Shown here in pieces: positions 48,740-59,880 of a stretch of 64,000 nucleotides of DNA. The stretch covers positions 241,434 to 305,433 of the forward strand of contig JAPVLO010000977.1 of assembly GCA_027257055.1 (NCBI GenBank). The letters run 5' to 3'. Under the pieces are notes generated by a model. It saw only the letters and a list, made by a program, of their open reading frames with translations. It ran no database searches and was not told where the DNA came from. Position 1 is the stretch's first letter; the number at the start of each line of letters is the position of its first letter. Made by a program: the position numbers and the translations under genes. The DNA is from Cephalopachus bancanus (taxonomy: Eukaryota; Chordata; Mammalia; Primates; Tarsiidae).

Positions 48740-49320
48740 TCCAATCACTATGGAGATTTCTCAAAGACTCGAAAGTAGATGTATCATTCGATTCAGCAAT
48801 CCCACTAATTACCCAATGGAAGACAAGTCATTTTACCCAAAAGATACCTGAACCTACATGTTTATAACAGCACAATTCACAATTGCAAAGATGTGGAATC
48901 AATCTAAACGTTCATCAGATAATCAGTGGATAATAAAAAGATGGCATATACATACCATGGGATCTTATTCAGCTATTAGAAAGAACAAAATAATGCCTTT
49001 TCAGAAATATGGACAGAATGTTTGGAGACCATTATCCTATGTGAAGTAACAAGGAATGGAAAACCTAATGCTTCATGTTTCACTTATAAGTGAGAGTTAA
49101 GCTAACTGTCCACAGAGGCATACAGAATGGCATAAATGACACTGAATACTTTGATGGAAAAGGATGAAAAAGAGATATGCATGAAAACTTACTTATCAGG
49201 TAAAATGTGCACTGATGGGGATGATGGGTACACTTAAAATCCAGATGTCTTCATCACTATACATATCAATCATGAAACCAAAAATCATTTGCAACCCTAA
49301 ATCTTCTAAAACAACAACAA
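48740..49320 (+). repeat. Old L1 ORF2 end and 3' UTR, sense
   Basis: Sense L1 words are present: 'ACAGCACAATTCACAATTGC' (48866), 'AAGATGTGGAATCAA' (48889), and a 3' UTR leading to CTAAAACAACAACAAC at 49305. The ORF2 C-terminal peptide at 48858-49049 is short and broken. Confidence 0.8.
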
Positions 49321-49334
49321 CAAAAACCAATTTA

Positions 49335-49770
49335 GTAGCAAAAGAAGACCAAAAAAATTGATCCTAGATGGATTGAAGATAGATTCAAGTTATTTAGTGG
49401 AATTTACCACCAAACCAAAATTGCCTTTGAGGGACCACTTGAGAAAGTAACAATTTCCTTATCAGACATAGGACTATACAGACTATTTTTTTTTAGTCTG
49501 TTTTAAAATATTATGTGGTAGGTAGATTAAAGAAGTGTGCATGTTATTTGTTGCTCATCTCATGATGAGATGGAATGTATTTCCCGTCACCTTTATTTGG
49601 ACTGGCCCAATACTTCAGGGGACCCCAAACTCCAGGCCACAGACCAGTACCTGTCCATGACCTTTTAGGAACCAGGTCACACAGTAGGAGGTGAGTGGCA
49701 GGTGAGCAAGAAAAGCTTCATCTGTATTTACAACCACTCCCCATCACTTTCATTACTGCTTGAGCTCCGT
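49335..49770 (+). repeat. Left arm of an inverted repeat flanking DRB copy B
   Basis: This stretch (unassigned flank, LTR start, first 150 bp of the hAT transposon) occurs again in reverse complement at 63580-64000. Matching points are 'CTAGATGGATTG' at 49363 with CAATCCATCTGG at 63969, and the hAT end at 49616 with 63732. Confidence 0.88.
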
Positions 49771-51700
49771 GTTCTGTCAGATCAGAGGTGGCATTAAATT
49801 CTCATAGGAGTACAAACTCTATGAACTGCTCATGCAAGGGATCTAGGTTACACACTTCTTATGAGAATCTAATGCTTGATAATCTAAGATTGAGTTGAAG
49901 TGGTGATGCTAGTGCCAGGAAGCAGCTGTAAATACAGATTAACATTAGCAGTTGGGTTTGACTGTACAGAGACCATAATAAATCAATTGCTTGAAGATTC
50001 ATATCAAAACCCTACAAGTGAGTAACAAGTGAGTTGATGTACTTCAGTTGTACAACTGCATCTGATGGCAGGTTTTAAGTCAGAATCTGACACTTATTTT
50101 AGTCTGCACGTGGCCCGTCCTTATTTTAGTTACCACTTCCATCCACATCTCTTTCCTGTCTTGCACACTTGCCTCAGTCACAGTTTTGGTAAGCCCACAA
50201 TGATTTAAATAACAAAATTCACTGAAGAGCTTCTTCGAAAAGGGGAATAGACCCAATGGTGAAACAGCAGAAGACTGCCCCCCAAAAAGAACTGTATTTA
50301 AAAGAAAATACCAAGAGTCCTACTTAAATTACAGGTTTTTTGCAACAGGTGATTCACATTCTCCAAGTCCACTTTAACATGTGGTGACTGGTTATCCAAT
50401 GAAGCCATGAAATCAGAGATTTCTTTTAGAAAAAGTCATCACTCACAGCTCTTTTCAGTGATACAGAATGGGTGGCAAAACTTGCTTACTTATGGCATAG
50501 TTAACTAATTCAATCTGTCACTTCAGGGGAGAATGACAACTGTGTTCAAGTCGACAAAGTGGCTACATTCAAAGGCAAACAGGAAGTGGGGGGGTGATGA
50601 GTGAACATTGGGATGTTTTACATGTTTCAAATATTAGCAGAGATTTTGAAAGAGACTGAGCCAGTACCTTCTTTCTCTCAGCTAGTCCATGATAATATAT
50701 TTCAGCTTTCAAATGACTTTGAGCATTTTTCCCAACCACAAAAGACTCCTGAACTGGTAAGAAATGTGTCCATGATCCATTCGTGAATAAGCCAGATGAA
50801 TCAATTTTGTCCATGCATAAGAGGATCAACTGCTTGACAGTGGCCTTAAAAGTATGTTTGAGACAAGTTCAAAACTTCATACATTTTGGATTACAGTCAA
50901 GGCACAATATCCCGAGTTTGTCACAAATGCAATGAAAAGCTTGTTTTCATTTTCACCATCTTATTTTTGTGAAGCAGGGTTTTCTGCAGTGATAGGAACC
51001 AAAATGAGATTACAGAGTAGATTGGATTTAAGCAATACATCTTGGGTGTCACTGTCTCCCATCACCCCGAGTGGGACTGTCTAGTTGCAGGAAAACAAGC
51101 TCAGGGATCCCTCTGATTCTGCATTCTGGTGAGTTATATAATTATTTCATTATGTATTACAATGTAATAATAAAAGAAATAAAGTGCACAGTAAATGTTT
51201 CAGGATGCTTGAATCATCCTGGAACCATCCTCACCACCCCCAAGTTCATAGAAAAATTGTCTTCCAAGAAACCAGTATCTCATACCAAAAGGGTTGGGCG
51301 GGGGGACCATGTAACACTTGATTTGGCCAATAGAATGTACCAGAAATGATGACTCACATCTATGCTAGTTCTAAAGGTCTAAAGAAGACTTGCAGATTTT
51401 ATCTTCCTCTCTTGGAAAACAAACTCTCAGTACTTCTGAGCCTTCGGGTAAGAAATCTACCTTTATGCTGATGGGACATCATAGGCCACATTAGAGGCAG
51501 TGGAACTGTATGCAGCGTGTCCCACTGTCCCAGTTGAGCCTTCAGAGAATGCTGTCCAGGTGCTATCTATCTGCAGCCACATGAGAGTCTTCCAGCAAGA
51601 GCCACTCAAATGAGATCAATCAACTCTCAGATCTGTGAGAAATTATTACATGACTGTAATTTTAAGCCACTAAATTTTGGGATATTATTATATAAAGTAG
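49490..51700 (+). repeat. MaLR-type (MLT1-like) LTR, split by a hAT transposon
   Basis: Bases 49490-49615 and 51307-51700 form one old LTR. It has 'CTTTATTTGGACTGGCC' on the left; on the right, 'TTGATTTGGCCAATAGAATG' and the end 'TTTTAAGCCACTAAATTTTGG', a typical MLT1 3' end. The hAT element lies between the halves. Confidence 0.75.
49616..51306 (+). mobile_element. hAT (Charlie/Zaphod-like) DNA transposon, defective
   Basis: This is a transposon of about 1.69 kb with terminal inverted repeats CAGGGGACCCCAAAC on the left and GGGTTGGGCGGGGGGACC on the right. The transposase is degraded. A C-terminal dimerisation-type piece is readable at 50920-51080 (YFCEAGFSAVIGTKMRLQSR), matching the hAT C-terminal motif. 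A second copy of its left end lies inverted at 63580-63732. Confidence 0.85.
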
Positions 51701-52020
51701 AAAATGTAATACTGTGTTTTTCAAAGACTTTCATCAAAGATGGGAAATTTAATAGTAAAAAATTCTTTGTAGCAACCTCTTACTATATTTTTAATGTCTG
51801 TCAGATCTGTAGGAATGTATATTTAATTTCAGATCGTGACAATTTATAATTTGGATTTGATCTTTATTATTCATAAAAGTTATTTATTTAAAAAGAAGAA
51901 GTAGGAGGAGGAGGAGAAAGAATATCTTCTGACTTTTTTTTCAATATTATACATCAAATTTCAGTTGTATTTATTTTCCCTTATCTTTATTTTTTTCTCT
52001 ATTTTTTTTTCAGGTTAAAT
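51701..52020. other. Non-coding, no feature
   Basis: No gene or clear repeat is seen beyond a short (GGA)n run near 51903 and T-rich tracts leading to the next Alu. Confidence 0.6.
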
Positions 52021-52021
52021 T

Positions 52022-52337
52022 TTTTTACTTAGTTTTTTGAGGTTTTTGGGGTTTTTTGAGTTGAGGTCTCAATCTGTCACCCAAGTTGGAGTGAAGTAGA
52101 CAATCATGGTTCACTGTACCTCATTCTCCTGGGCTCAAGTTATCCTCCTATCCAAGTCTCCCAAGTAGCTGGAACTACAGACATAGGTCACCATGCCCAA
52201 CTAATTTTTTTGATTTTTTGTGAAGACTAGATCTCATGATATTGGCCAAGCTCATCTCCAACTCCTAGGTTCAAGCAATACTCTTGCCTTGGCCTTCCAA
52301 AGTGCTGGGATTATAGTAATGAGTCACAGCACTCACC
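52022..52337 (-). repeat. Alu, antisense (old)
   Basis: This is a diverged reverse-complement Alu dimer ('CCCAAGTTGGAGTGAAGTAG', 'CCAAAGTGCTGGGATTATAG'). Confidence 0.85.
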
Positions 52338-52639
52338 TAGGTTCTTGAGTTTAGATCTCTAATCTTTATATATTTCTCTCTTATAACATAAGCATTTACA
52401 TTTAAAAATCAGCTGGCAGGGAAAATAGACAGATATTATATTTGGGATCTTTATAGATTACAATGCATCACACAAGCCCACAGGACTTCTAAGTTTGCTG
52501 GTTTCTCCTTAACTCATCAAAATCTTCCTTTTTGTGTCAAGCCCAATCTTTCAATCATATTAATGTTCAGCAGAGGACACAAGTGATAAGATTCGATATC
52601 TGTCCCTGCTCACCTCAGCAGAATTTGTTCATCTCTAGA

Positions 52640-53100
52640 ATTTGGAATTTTTAGACTTTTACATTTCATGTAATATAAATTATATGACATGTAGTCTTTC
52701 AGGTCTCCTTTCTTTCACTTAGTAAAACATTTTTGAAGTTCACCAGTTTGGTAGCATGTGTCATTTTGTTTCTTTTTACTTTTTATCATTCTTTATTTGT
52801 GTAATGTGGTACTACTGTAAATTTGTTATATGCATAGATCATGTAAAGATGAAATCAGAGCTCTTAGGTCACCATCACTCAAGTAATGTGAATTGTACTC
52901 ATTAAGCAATTTCTCATTGTCCAGACTGCAAAGGTTAAATTGGAAAAACCAATTTGTGACTATAGTGTCTCCCTGTCAGGTAAGCATATTATTGCTCCTT
53001 TACATTGTTGAATGGTAGTACACTGTATAGCTACAGCACATTTTGTTTGTCCATTTATTAGTTGAAGGGTATTTGACAGCTTCTCATAGAAATAATGATA
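52640..53100 (-). repeat. Old L1 (L1ME-like) 3' end
   Basis: This is antisense L1 matching 20180-20770 in the first unit ('ACTTAGTAAAACATTTTTGAAGTTCACCAG'-type text at 52719). The mariner pieces of the first unit are absent here. Confidence 0.75.
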
Positions 53101-54560
53101 GCAATAGAAATAGAATAACAACTATTTTATTAATTTAAACTTTATTTTTATGTTTCAATTTGTATCAATCAAGGATCCATTTTGTTGACATGATTGAATT
53201 TGGAATACATCTTACCCAACAACTTGAAACTCTCCATTCATCTTAAACTAAATCTCAACTGCTTGGAGTTACAATTTGGGACTCTGTTCTACTGGTGTGT
53301 TTAATCAATAAAGAATTATTACCAGAAGTATCTATTAAAATAGATGTACACTATGTTTTAGTATCCTGTAGTGCTCATCATTTGTTATGTTTTCTTTTTA
53401 AAAAATGTCTCCCTAGAAAATGTATCTTTTTCACAAAATTTTACATCCGTATACTGTATTATTTTCTAAAAACAATCATTTTGCTTGTCTTATTGTAATT
53501 GGGCTAATGCCTGGAACTTAATAGTCAATATGTTGAAAGAAAAAATATCTCAAAACCATGAATTGAGGATGCTTCTCAATAACCTATAGGCTTTATGAGG
53601 AAATTAATTAAAAATACTAACAGCCCCATAGTCCCATTAACTGTCATATCCCTACCTTGAAATCATTTTCTCTTACCAGATTCACTATTGCTTTATTTAA
53701 AAAATGTGATTTTGCTTTTTTCTTCCCATGTGTCAGGCTCCCTCCACAAAGGTTAAATCACGTCTTGTCTGAACCTACTATAGTGATAGCATGGTGATTC
53801 CAATGTGTGAGAAGGTGGGAACTAGGAACACTGGGAAAAGGTTAGGTGTTCTTCATAAAGGCACACAGAAAGGAATAGGTTCCTTTTCCTGGCTTTAGAA
53901 GTAGTGAGAGAATATGAAACCTACAACTACTGTAGGTGTTCTACCACCTCAGGAAAGCCAACATGCTGTGTATGATAGATGAACTATAAAGTTACAAACT
54001 CTATGATGCCACTGGGCTGATGAACTTAGCAACCCTGGAGATAACCTTCTTGAATTTATCTGCTATGTGAGATACTGAGTCAAACAAAAATCAAACTGAT
54101 TAGATTTCCATTACGGGTACCAGAAGACATCTTCATTGAAATGTTCACCCCATATATTTTAATTCTACCTTATAATTTACACCACAGCTTTTATATTAAA
54201 TAATTCATTTTTTCATCTCAGAGGAAAAGGAACAGTAAAGTTGCTACCTTAGGATCACACAGAATGAACATGACTATTACCTTATTAAATTACTGTTAGA
54301 TAACCTGCTTTGCACAAGCAGTACTAATGTAATTAACAGTAAGATATGCATAAAACAAAATTTGAATTTGATTGAAAATAATTGTTGTCTCTAACTGTGG
54401 AGAAATTGTACTTAAATGATTATTACTTTGTAAAAAACTTCTGAATTGATTATCTGCTTTTTTATGTCATTATATTTGAAAGCTCTTCCCAGATGGAATA
54501 CAGTAGCAGAACCCTCCATTTTCTTAAGCAGCTTGTCTTTCTCTGAAATCAATGCAATTT
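53101..54560. other. 3' flank of DRB copy B, no gene
   Basis: This is non-coding and paralogous to 20771-22200. No open frame of note and no separate repeat were recognised. Confidence 0.65.
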
Positions 54561-54561
54561 C

Positions 54562-54815
54562 TTTCTTTTTTTTTTTTTTTGAGTTGGAGTCTCGCTGTCA
54601 CCCACACTGGAGTGCAGTGGCCGCTCCCAGCCACTGCAACCTCGACCCACTGGGCTCCGGTGATCCTTCTGTCTCAGCCTTCCGAGCAGCCAGAACTACA
54701 GGCATGTGCTACCATGCCCGGCTGATTTTTTGATTTATGGTAGAGATGAGGTCTCGTCAAACTCACCTCAGCCTCCCAAAGCACGGGATTACAGGCTGAG
54801 TCACCAAGCCCGGCA
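54562..54815 (-). repeat. Alu, antisense, with deletion in the distal arm
   Basis: A T-tract is followed by a reverse-complement CpG-rich Alu ending CACCAAGCCCGGC. The arm near 54756 lacks the usual 'CAAGTTGCCCAGGCGGGTC…' stretch, so it is about 35 bp short. Confidence 0.9.
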
Positions 54816-54875
54816 ATGCAACTTCTTTATAAGAGTATATTATTAAAGTCAACATAGAAAACATAGTGACAAATC

Positions 54876-55070
54876 ATCTCTACAAAAAACAATAATAATA
54901 ATCCAAAAAACATTAGTCAAGTGTGGCAGCATAGGCCTATAGTCCTAGCTACTCAGGAGGCTGAGGCAGAAAGATCACTTGAGTCCAAGAGTTTGAGTCT
55001 ATGCTGAGCCATAATCCTGTCACTGCATTCCAGCCTGGGCAACAGAGTGAAATACTAACTCAAAAAAAAA
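54876..55070 (+). repeat. Alu right-arm fragment, sense
   Basis: The sequence 'CTAGCTACTCAGGAGGCTGAGGC' through to an A-tail at 55059-55070 gives the right part of an Alu. The left arm is missing. Confidence 0.8.
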
Positions 55071-55399
55071 AGTTTTGAATTATTTTCTAGCTTGTTTCTC
55101 ATCATATACTTGTCAAATTGGTTTCAAGTGTTTTAATCTGTTTTCAGTTTTTATGCACTGCCTTTTTAAACTTTTGGTTAATATTTTTGTAAATTGACGT
55201 AAAAATTGTATAGAATATTTATGGTGGAAAGCATGATGCTTTCATATATGTCTATCATGTGGAAATCTATGTTAGCTTATTTAAAATATGCATTATCTCA
55301 TGCAGTTATGTTTATAAATGAAAACCATGATTTGTTGAGATGCAATTTTCTCTTTTTTTCTATCTCTTGTCTGTGAGATTTGTGAAGCAGATGATTTTT

Positions 55400-55732
55400 C
55401 ACTCCATCTTTTTGAGAAAAATTTAATAATGAAATGTGGCACAAAGTGAGTTCTGATGCATGGGAGGCAATAAGGGTTGGGTAAACACAGAACAAGAAAA
55501 AAATGAAGATAAAGGACTGTTGTCAAATCTGGAACCTCCAAGCCAGGGGTAGGGTTAAGAAAACCATCAAAAAGGATATTTCCTGTAGCACTGAACCAGG
55601 AGCTGACCTGATCCTGAGAAAGCACTCCTTCTGTGAAAGCATAAGCGTCAAGTAGGAAAGCTTTTCATGCTGAGAAGCTGGGACAGAAGGTTCCTCTTTG
55701 AGTGCTGTCATCCTCACTTCAGCTCAGGAGTC
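55400..55732 (-). pseudogene. DRB copy B exon 6 and 3' UTR
   Basis: Acceptor TTCTGCAG is followed by 14 coding bases ending in the normal TGA (55719-55721). The 3' UTR has 'CTCAAAGAGGAACCTTCTG' and an ATTAAA signal at 55422-55427 (plus-strand coordinates). The coding part reads as the usual short C-terminal tail. It appears undamaged. Confidence 0.92.
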
Positions 55733-56030
55733 CTGCAGAAGACAGAGGACAGGGTTGTTTTCAGACTTAACTCTGCAAGCAGCTGCTTTCCCCCCTTTTA
55801 TCAGGGCCTCATGTAAGAGCACTGAAAGAAGAAGAAAAAATGTCCTTAAGATTTCCAGAGTCATAATACTTCAGAGATCAGGCCTTTTACTAAGGGGAGA
55901 GAAGGTTTAGTGTAAACTGATGACCAGAAAATTTAATTCAAAGTGTTTCCCACTATATCATCCCTTGTCACTTCTACTACCATTCTAGAGAAGTTCAATC
56001 TCCCTCTTGAAGAGGATCAGACATCATTAC

Positions 56031-56054
56031 CTGTCAGCTGAAATCCAGAGTATC
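56031..56054 (-). pseudogene. DRB copy B exon 5 (24 bp)
   Basis: This 24-bp exon has acceptor CCCAG and donor GTAATG. It encodes a YSGFQLT-type cytoplasmic segment and is intact. Confidence 0.93.
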
Positions 56055-56522
56055 CTGGGAAGGAGAGGAAAAAATACAGACTTAAAAGACAGGGAAACAG
56101 ACATGTCCTAAAATACAATGCTCCCAGGCCCAGATCTTTCACCTGAAATTTATCTAACACCATACACACACACCAGCCAAAGTAGAGAGAACAGCAGAAA
56201 ATTAGAGTATGTGAGACATGAAGCATATGTACACAATCCAGTGTAATTTCATTAATCTTAGTGGCTCTTCCTTTATTTGTCCCAAGTTCTTGACAAAGAT
56301 TGCCATGCCTGTTAATTCTCTTATCCCTTCAGGCCCCAAGCTCTAGTGATTTGACACAGTAACTATGGACAAATGATTTCTGAGTTTCCATAAATTTTAG
56401 GTAAACTGGAAAAATAAAATCTGTATATATGCACTGATTTACTGAGGACTAACATCAGCAAAGTCATATTTCTTGCTTCTGAAAAGACTATGAAGAGATT
56501 CAGCTACCAGCAGGTTGCTTAC

Positions 56523-56633
56523 CTTTCTGATTCCTGAAGTATATGAACAGACCTATCACGAGGAAGAGCAGGACCAGCACAAAGCCTCCAATTCCACTCA
56601 GCATCTTGCTCTGTACAGACTCAGACCGTACCC
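56523..56633 (-). pseudogene. DRB copy B exon 4 (membrane segment), intact
   Basis: The exon is exactly 111 bp with acceptor CTCTCAG and donor GTAAGC. It reads through a connecting peptide ([13 protein letters not shown]) and a full transmembrane helix ([16 protein letters not shown]) with no stop. Confidence 0.94.
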
Positions 56634-57387
56634 CTGAGAGAAAAAGCCAGGTTTAGTGATTATTATACCAAATCTAACTTCTTTCATTGAGATTCTGAGA
56701 TACAGTGCTTTGAGAATGAGGAAAGAAGTCTGCCCCGGAAGAACCAACATCATTTACCATTTACTTAAAAGTCACATTGAGTAGCTACAAGGTTCAGGTA
56801 TTAAACTCATTCAAATATCACAGCCCTGATGTAAGACATAACTTCAACATCTGATAAACAAAAAGTCTAGGACCCAATGAAATTAAGTAGCATGTCTGGA
56901 GTGACAGAGTTAATAAATGTGGAGCTGTGATTGGAATTCACTGAGATCTGGAAAGTCCATACATTGCTTTTCTTCTCAGATCACAACAAATGACTCAGAG
57001 CAATAGCACCAAAGTACAACCCCAGCCCAGAGGCAGAGACTCATGCCCAGGACACAGGGGATGACCAAGACCTGTGATATTATCGAAAGGATCAAAGCAA
57101 GGATAGCCTCTCCTGCCTGCCAGGTTTAATGCTTCACCAAGGTATACAGAACTTTCTACAAAATATCACAAGGATGCAACCTGTGATACTCCCACTGACC
57201 AGAGTTGAAGAACAGAAGAACACGGGGCAAATGAAAATACGACATGGGGAGGAGAAACCTGACACCCAGAGATAAGTAAAATCCCCTTCCTGGAGGGTGA
57301 GAAATGTTTATGTATCCCTGTTCTGATTTTTAATTAAACTCCAAATTTTGTTTTACGTACTCTTGGAAAAAAAAGAAAGCTTATTAC

Positions 57388-57669
57388 TCCATTCCACTGG
57401 GACAAGGCTCATCAGGCTCGGGTGACGCACTTCCCAGCTGTAAACCTCTCCACTCTGAGGAACTGTTTCAAGCATCACCAGGGTCTGGTAGGTCCACTCT
57501 TCACTCTGGATCAGGTCTGTGGAGACCACCCCAGCCTCCTCTTCCTGGCAGTTCCGGAACCACCTTACTTCAATGTTGCCTGGGTAGAAATCACTCACAG
57601 AGCAGACCAGGAGGTTGTGGTGCTGCAGGGGCTAGGTCTTTGTAGGACACACAGTCACCTCAGGCTGGA
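57388..57669 (-). pseudogene. DRB copy B exon 3 (beta-2 Ig domain), nonsense
   Basis: The exon is 282 bp with intact splice sites. After VQPEVTVCPTKT the codon normally Gln is TAG (plus-strand CTA at about 57633-57635). Downstream the domain text is good ([28 protein letters not shown]). The second disulfide cysteine, normally in EVYxC, is Trp, and a Gly is Cys in RNCQEE. Either the stop or the lost disulfide would abolish function. Confidence 0.94.
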
Positions 57670-58639
57670 CTGGGAGAAAAAAGGAAGAAGGAATAAGTAA
57701 GGAAGACAGAATACTTGGTTGACTGTCTTCTGTCTCTCTCCAAACCCAAGCTCCAGTTTTGGGCAAGCCTCCATCAAAGCTGGCCAAGTGGCCTTCGAGT
57801 GTCTTGACCCTTGAATTTAATATTACAACAGGGACCTATTAAATTTGAGAAATGTTGTGGAAATTGTGTTTAGATTTTTTTGTAGTGAGACTTATTCATT
57901 GTCAAAGGCTTACAAATTTTTGAAAGCATACAGTATATTACTTAAAAATGTGATTTCTGAAGCCACCTTTTCTGGTTCAGATCCAAGCTCTGCATCTTCC
58001 TGGTTATTCTGGAAGTGTTTTTCAATTCCTTCTCATGTCAATTTTCTAATTTATAATGGAGGATAATAATACTAATTTACCTGCTCTGGCTATGTGAGGA
58101 TTCATACACCTAAAATATAGAAAGCAATGACTGAACATGGACTTCAATTTATATTAGCTATTTATTATCCTTGTTTACCTTGAGAGAAAAATATGACTCA
58201 AAACTGTAATGATAGAGTAGGAGACAGAATAAAGTAGATGAGAAGATGGAGCATGTAGTTTTAAGAATACTATTTCCATGCGTTCACACGTCAGAACCTC
58301 ACAGAAATGGTTCTGCTGCTGGAAAGGAGAAATAGACTGAAATTATGCTCTAATTCTATGAGTGTCCCTAGAAAAGCATGAGTCCTTAGAAGAGAGTAAA
58401 GTATAAGGTAAGTTTTTCATTTTTAAAAGTGCTGATATCTACGTTCAGATGATCAGTTATCTTCTTTGCAAAGCAAGCATAATTATTATTAGAATTAGCA
58501 ATGTTTTACTATCTCTTTTTCTAGACTGACATTTGGGGCCAGAGCAAGGTCTGGGCCCCTTCAATAAGTGTGCTTAATGCCTATGAAATCCCTACATTAG
58601 GAAGATGCTCAGTAAATATAATTATTTTAAAAGAAAGGA

Positions 58640-58935
58640 AAGTAAGCTGACATGGTGGCTCACACCTGTAATACTAACCCTTACTGGAGGCAGAACCGAG
58701 AGGACTGTCTGTGCCCAGGGGCTCAACACCAGTCTGTGCAATTTGGCAACACCTCTGTAATAAATTTAAAAATTTGTCACGCATGGTGGCCTGCACCTTA
58801 GTTCCAGCTACTTGAAAGTCTAAGGTGGAAGGATCACCTGAGCCTAGCAGGTCAAGGCTTCAGTAGCTGTGAGTATGCAACTGCTTTCCAGCCTGGGCAA
58901 TAGAGACTCCAACTCACCAAAAAGAAAGAAAAAAA
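58640..58935 (+). repeat. Alu, sense, in intron 2 of DRB copy B
   Basis: This is a diverged Alu dimer from 'TGACATGGTGGCTCACACCTG' to an A/G-rich tail (AAAGAAAG…) at 58919-58950. Copy A has a different, antisense Alu in its intron 2. Confidence 0.85.
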
Positions 58936-59098
58936 AAGGAAAAGGAAAGAAAGGAAAGTAACCTGAACCGGGAGATAACATTTTTTAAATGTCACAAAGT
59001 GACAGATTTAAGATAGATTGTAAATCATTACCAAAAAATTATTTTTTCTATATTATATAATAGATAATTATCGCAGCAAAACTTATAATTGGCCAATA

Positions 59099-59195
59099 AA
59101 GAGGTCTCTCTCCCTCTTTCCCTCTCCTTCTCTCTTTCATTTTCTTTTTCTCTCTTACACACACTCACAAGACAGATAAACACACACTCCTTGCT
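59099..59195 (-). repeat. DRB intron-2 compound microsatellite (GT)n(GA)m
   Basis: On the minus strand, about 37 bp after the exon 2 donor, a GTGTG-rich stretch passes into a long GA-rich stretch (GAGAGAAAAAGAAAATGAAAGAGAG…). A compound GT/GA repeat at this place is a long-conserved mark of DRB genes. It is heavily interrupted here, as expected of an old or unexpanded allele, and is absent from copy A. Confidence 0.85.
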
Positions 59196-59199
59196 CCCA

Positions 59200-59880
59200 A
59201 GGACACTGGTCGCCCAGTCAGGCATGCTCACCTCGCCGCGGCACCAGGAATCCCTCAGAAATCTCACAGTTGTGTCTGCAGTACGTGTCCACCGAGGACC
59301 GCCTGTTCTCCAGAAAATCCTGCCGTCGGTTCCAGGCTTCCGCGTCTGGCCGCCCGAGCTCCCTCACCGCCTGGTACTCCCCAACGTCTCTGTCCAAGCG
59401 CAGGAGCTCCTCCTGGCTATAGGCTTGTCTCTCCACAAGCCGCGCCCGCTTCGTCCCATTGAAGAAACGACACTCAAATTCAACTTGGCAAGAATTGTGC
59501 TGTGGAGACACGAACGATCAGGTCACGCGGGCTGCCTCCGGGATAACGTCGATCGCGACACCAACAATCCCAACAAACTGGGGGCTCCCTGAGGACTGCG
59601 GAGCGCTGGGACACCTTGACGGGCCTCTCCTGCCACCCCCGGCTACCAGCACCCCGCGGGCTCATCTTCCAACTGCTGGAGGCGGAGGGGGCCGCGCCGG
59701 CGGTAGAAACCCTCTGATTCTGCCATTTGAGTTCCTCCCGCCGCCCCGCCCCCGCCCCGCCCCCGAGCAGGGCTGGACTTCTCCGAGCCACAGGACCTGC
59801 CGCATCACTGCCTCCCGTGCGCCTCCTCCTGGAAGCCTCCGCCTAAAGACCCTCCCTGCTTCCTTCTCCCATCCCACGCT
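59200..59880. promoter_or_regulatory. CpG-rich stretch over exon 2 and the end of intron 1
   Basis: CpG and G+C are much higher than around it, with runs such as CCCGCCCCCGCCCCGCCCCC near 59743. Class II beta genes often have a CpG-rich exon 2. The matching part of copy A (27360-27900) has almost no CpG. Confidence 0.75.
59232..59499 (-). pseudogene. DRB copy B exon 2 (beta-1 domain), 2-bp deletion
   Basis: The exon is 268 bp against 270, with acceptor CTCCACAG and donor GTGAGC. In the expected phase it reads five or six residues and then TGA. One frame over, the rest of the domain is open: ECRFFNGTKRARL with the Asn19 glycosylation site, LDRDVGEYQAVRELGRPDAE, and SSVDTYCRHN, with Cys15 and Cys79 present. 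Counting from the acceptor to the first cysteine codon gives 27 bases where DRB genes have 29, which places the deletion there. Peptide-groove positions look ordinary. Confidence 0.94.

Larger units (their letters stand above)
55400..59499 (-). pseudogene. MHC class II DR beta-like pseudogene (copy B), exons 2-6
   Basis: This is a DRB-type gene with exons 2-6 of canonical sizes (268, 282, 111, 24, 14+UTR; the DRB norm for exon 2 is 270) and good splice signals throughout. Defects are: a 2-bp deletion early in exon 2 that gives a stop within a few codons in the expected frame; a CAG-to-TAG nonsense codon in exon 3; and loss of the second beta-2 cysteine (Cys to Trp). Exons 4-6 are intact. It keeps the intron-2 GT/GA microsatellite and a CpG-rich exon 2. 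The product would be DR beta, the partner of DR alpha on antigen-presenting cells, but this copy cannot make it. Exon 1 is not in the window; intron 1 runs to an inverted-repeat breakpoint at 63580. It looks recently inactivated. Confidence 0.94.

Noticed and set aside
55400..59499. Copy B as a functional DRB gene, given its good splice sites and open beta-1 text
   Set aside because: A 2-bp deletion, a TAG in exon 3 and loss of a disulfide cysteine are three separate lesions.
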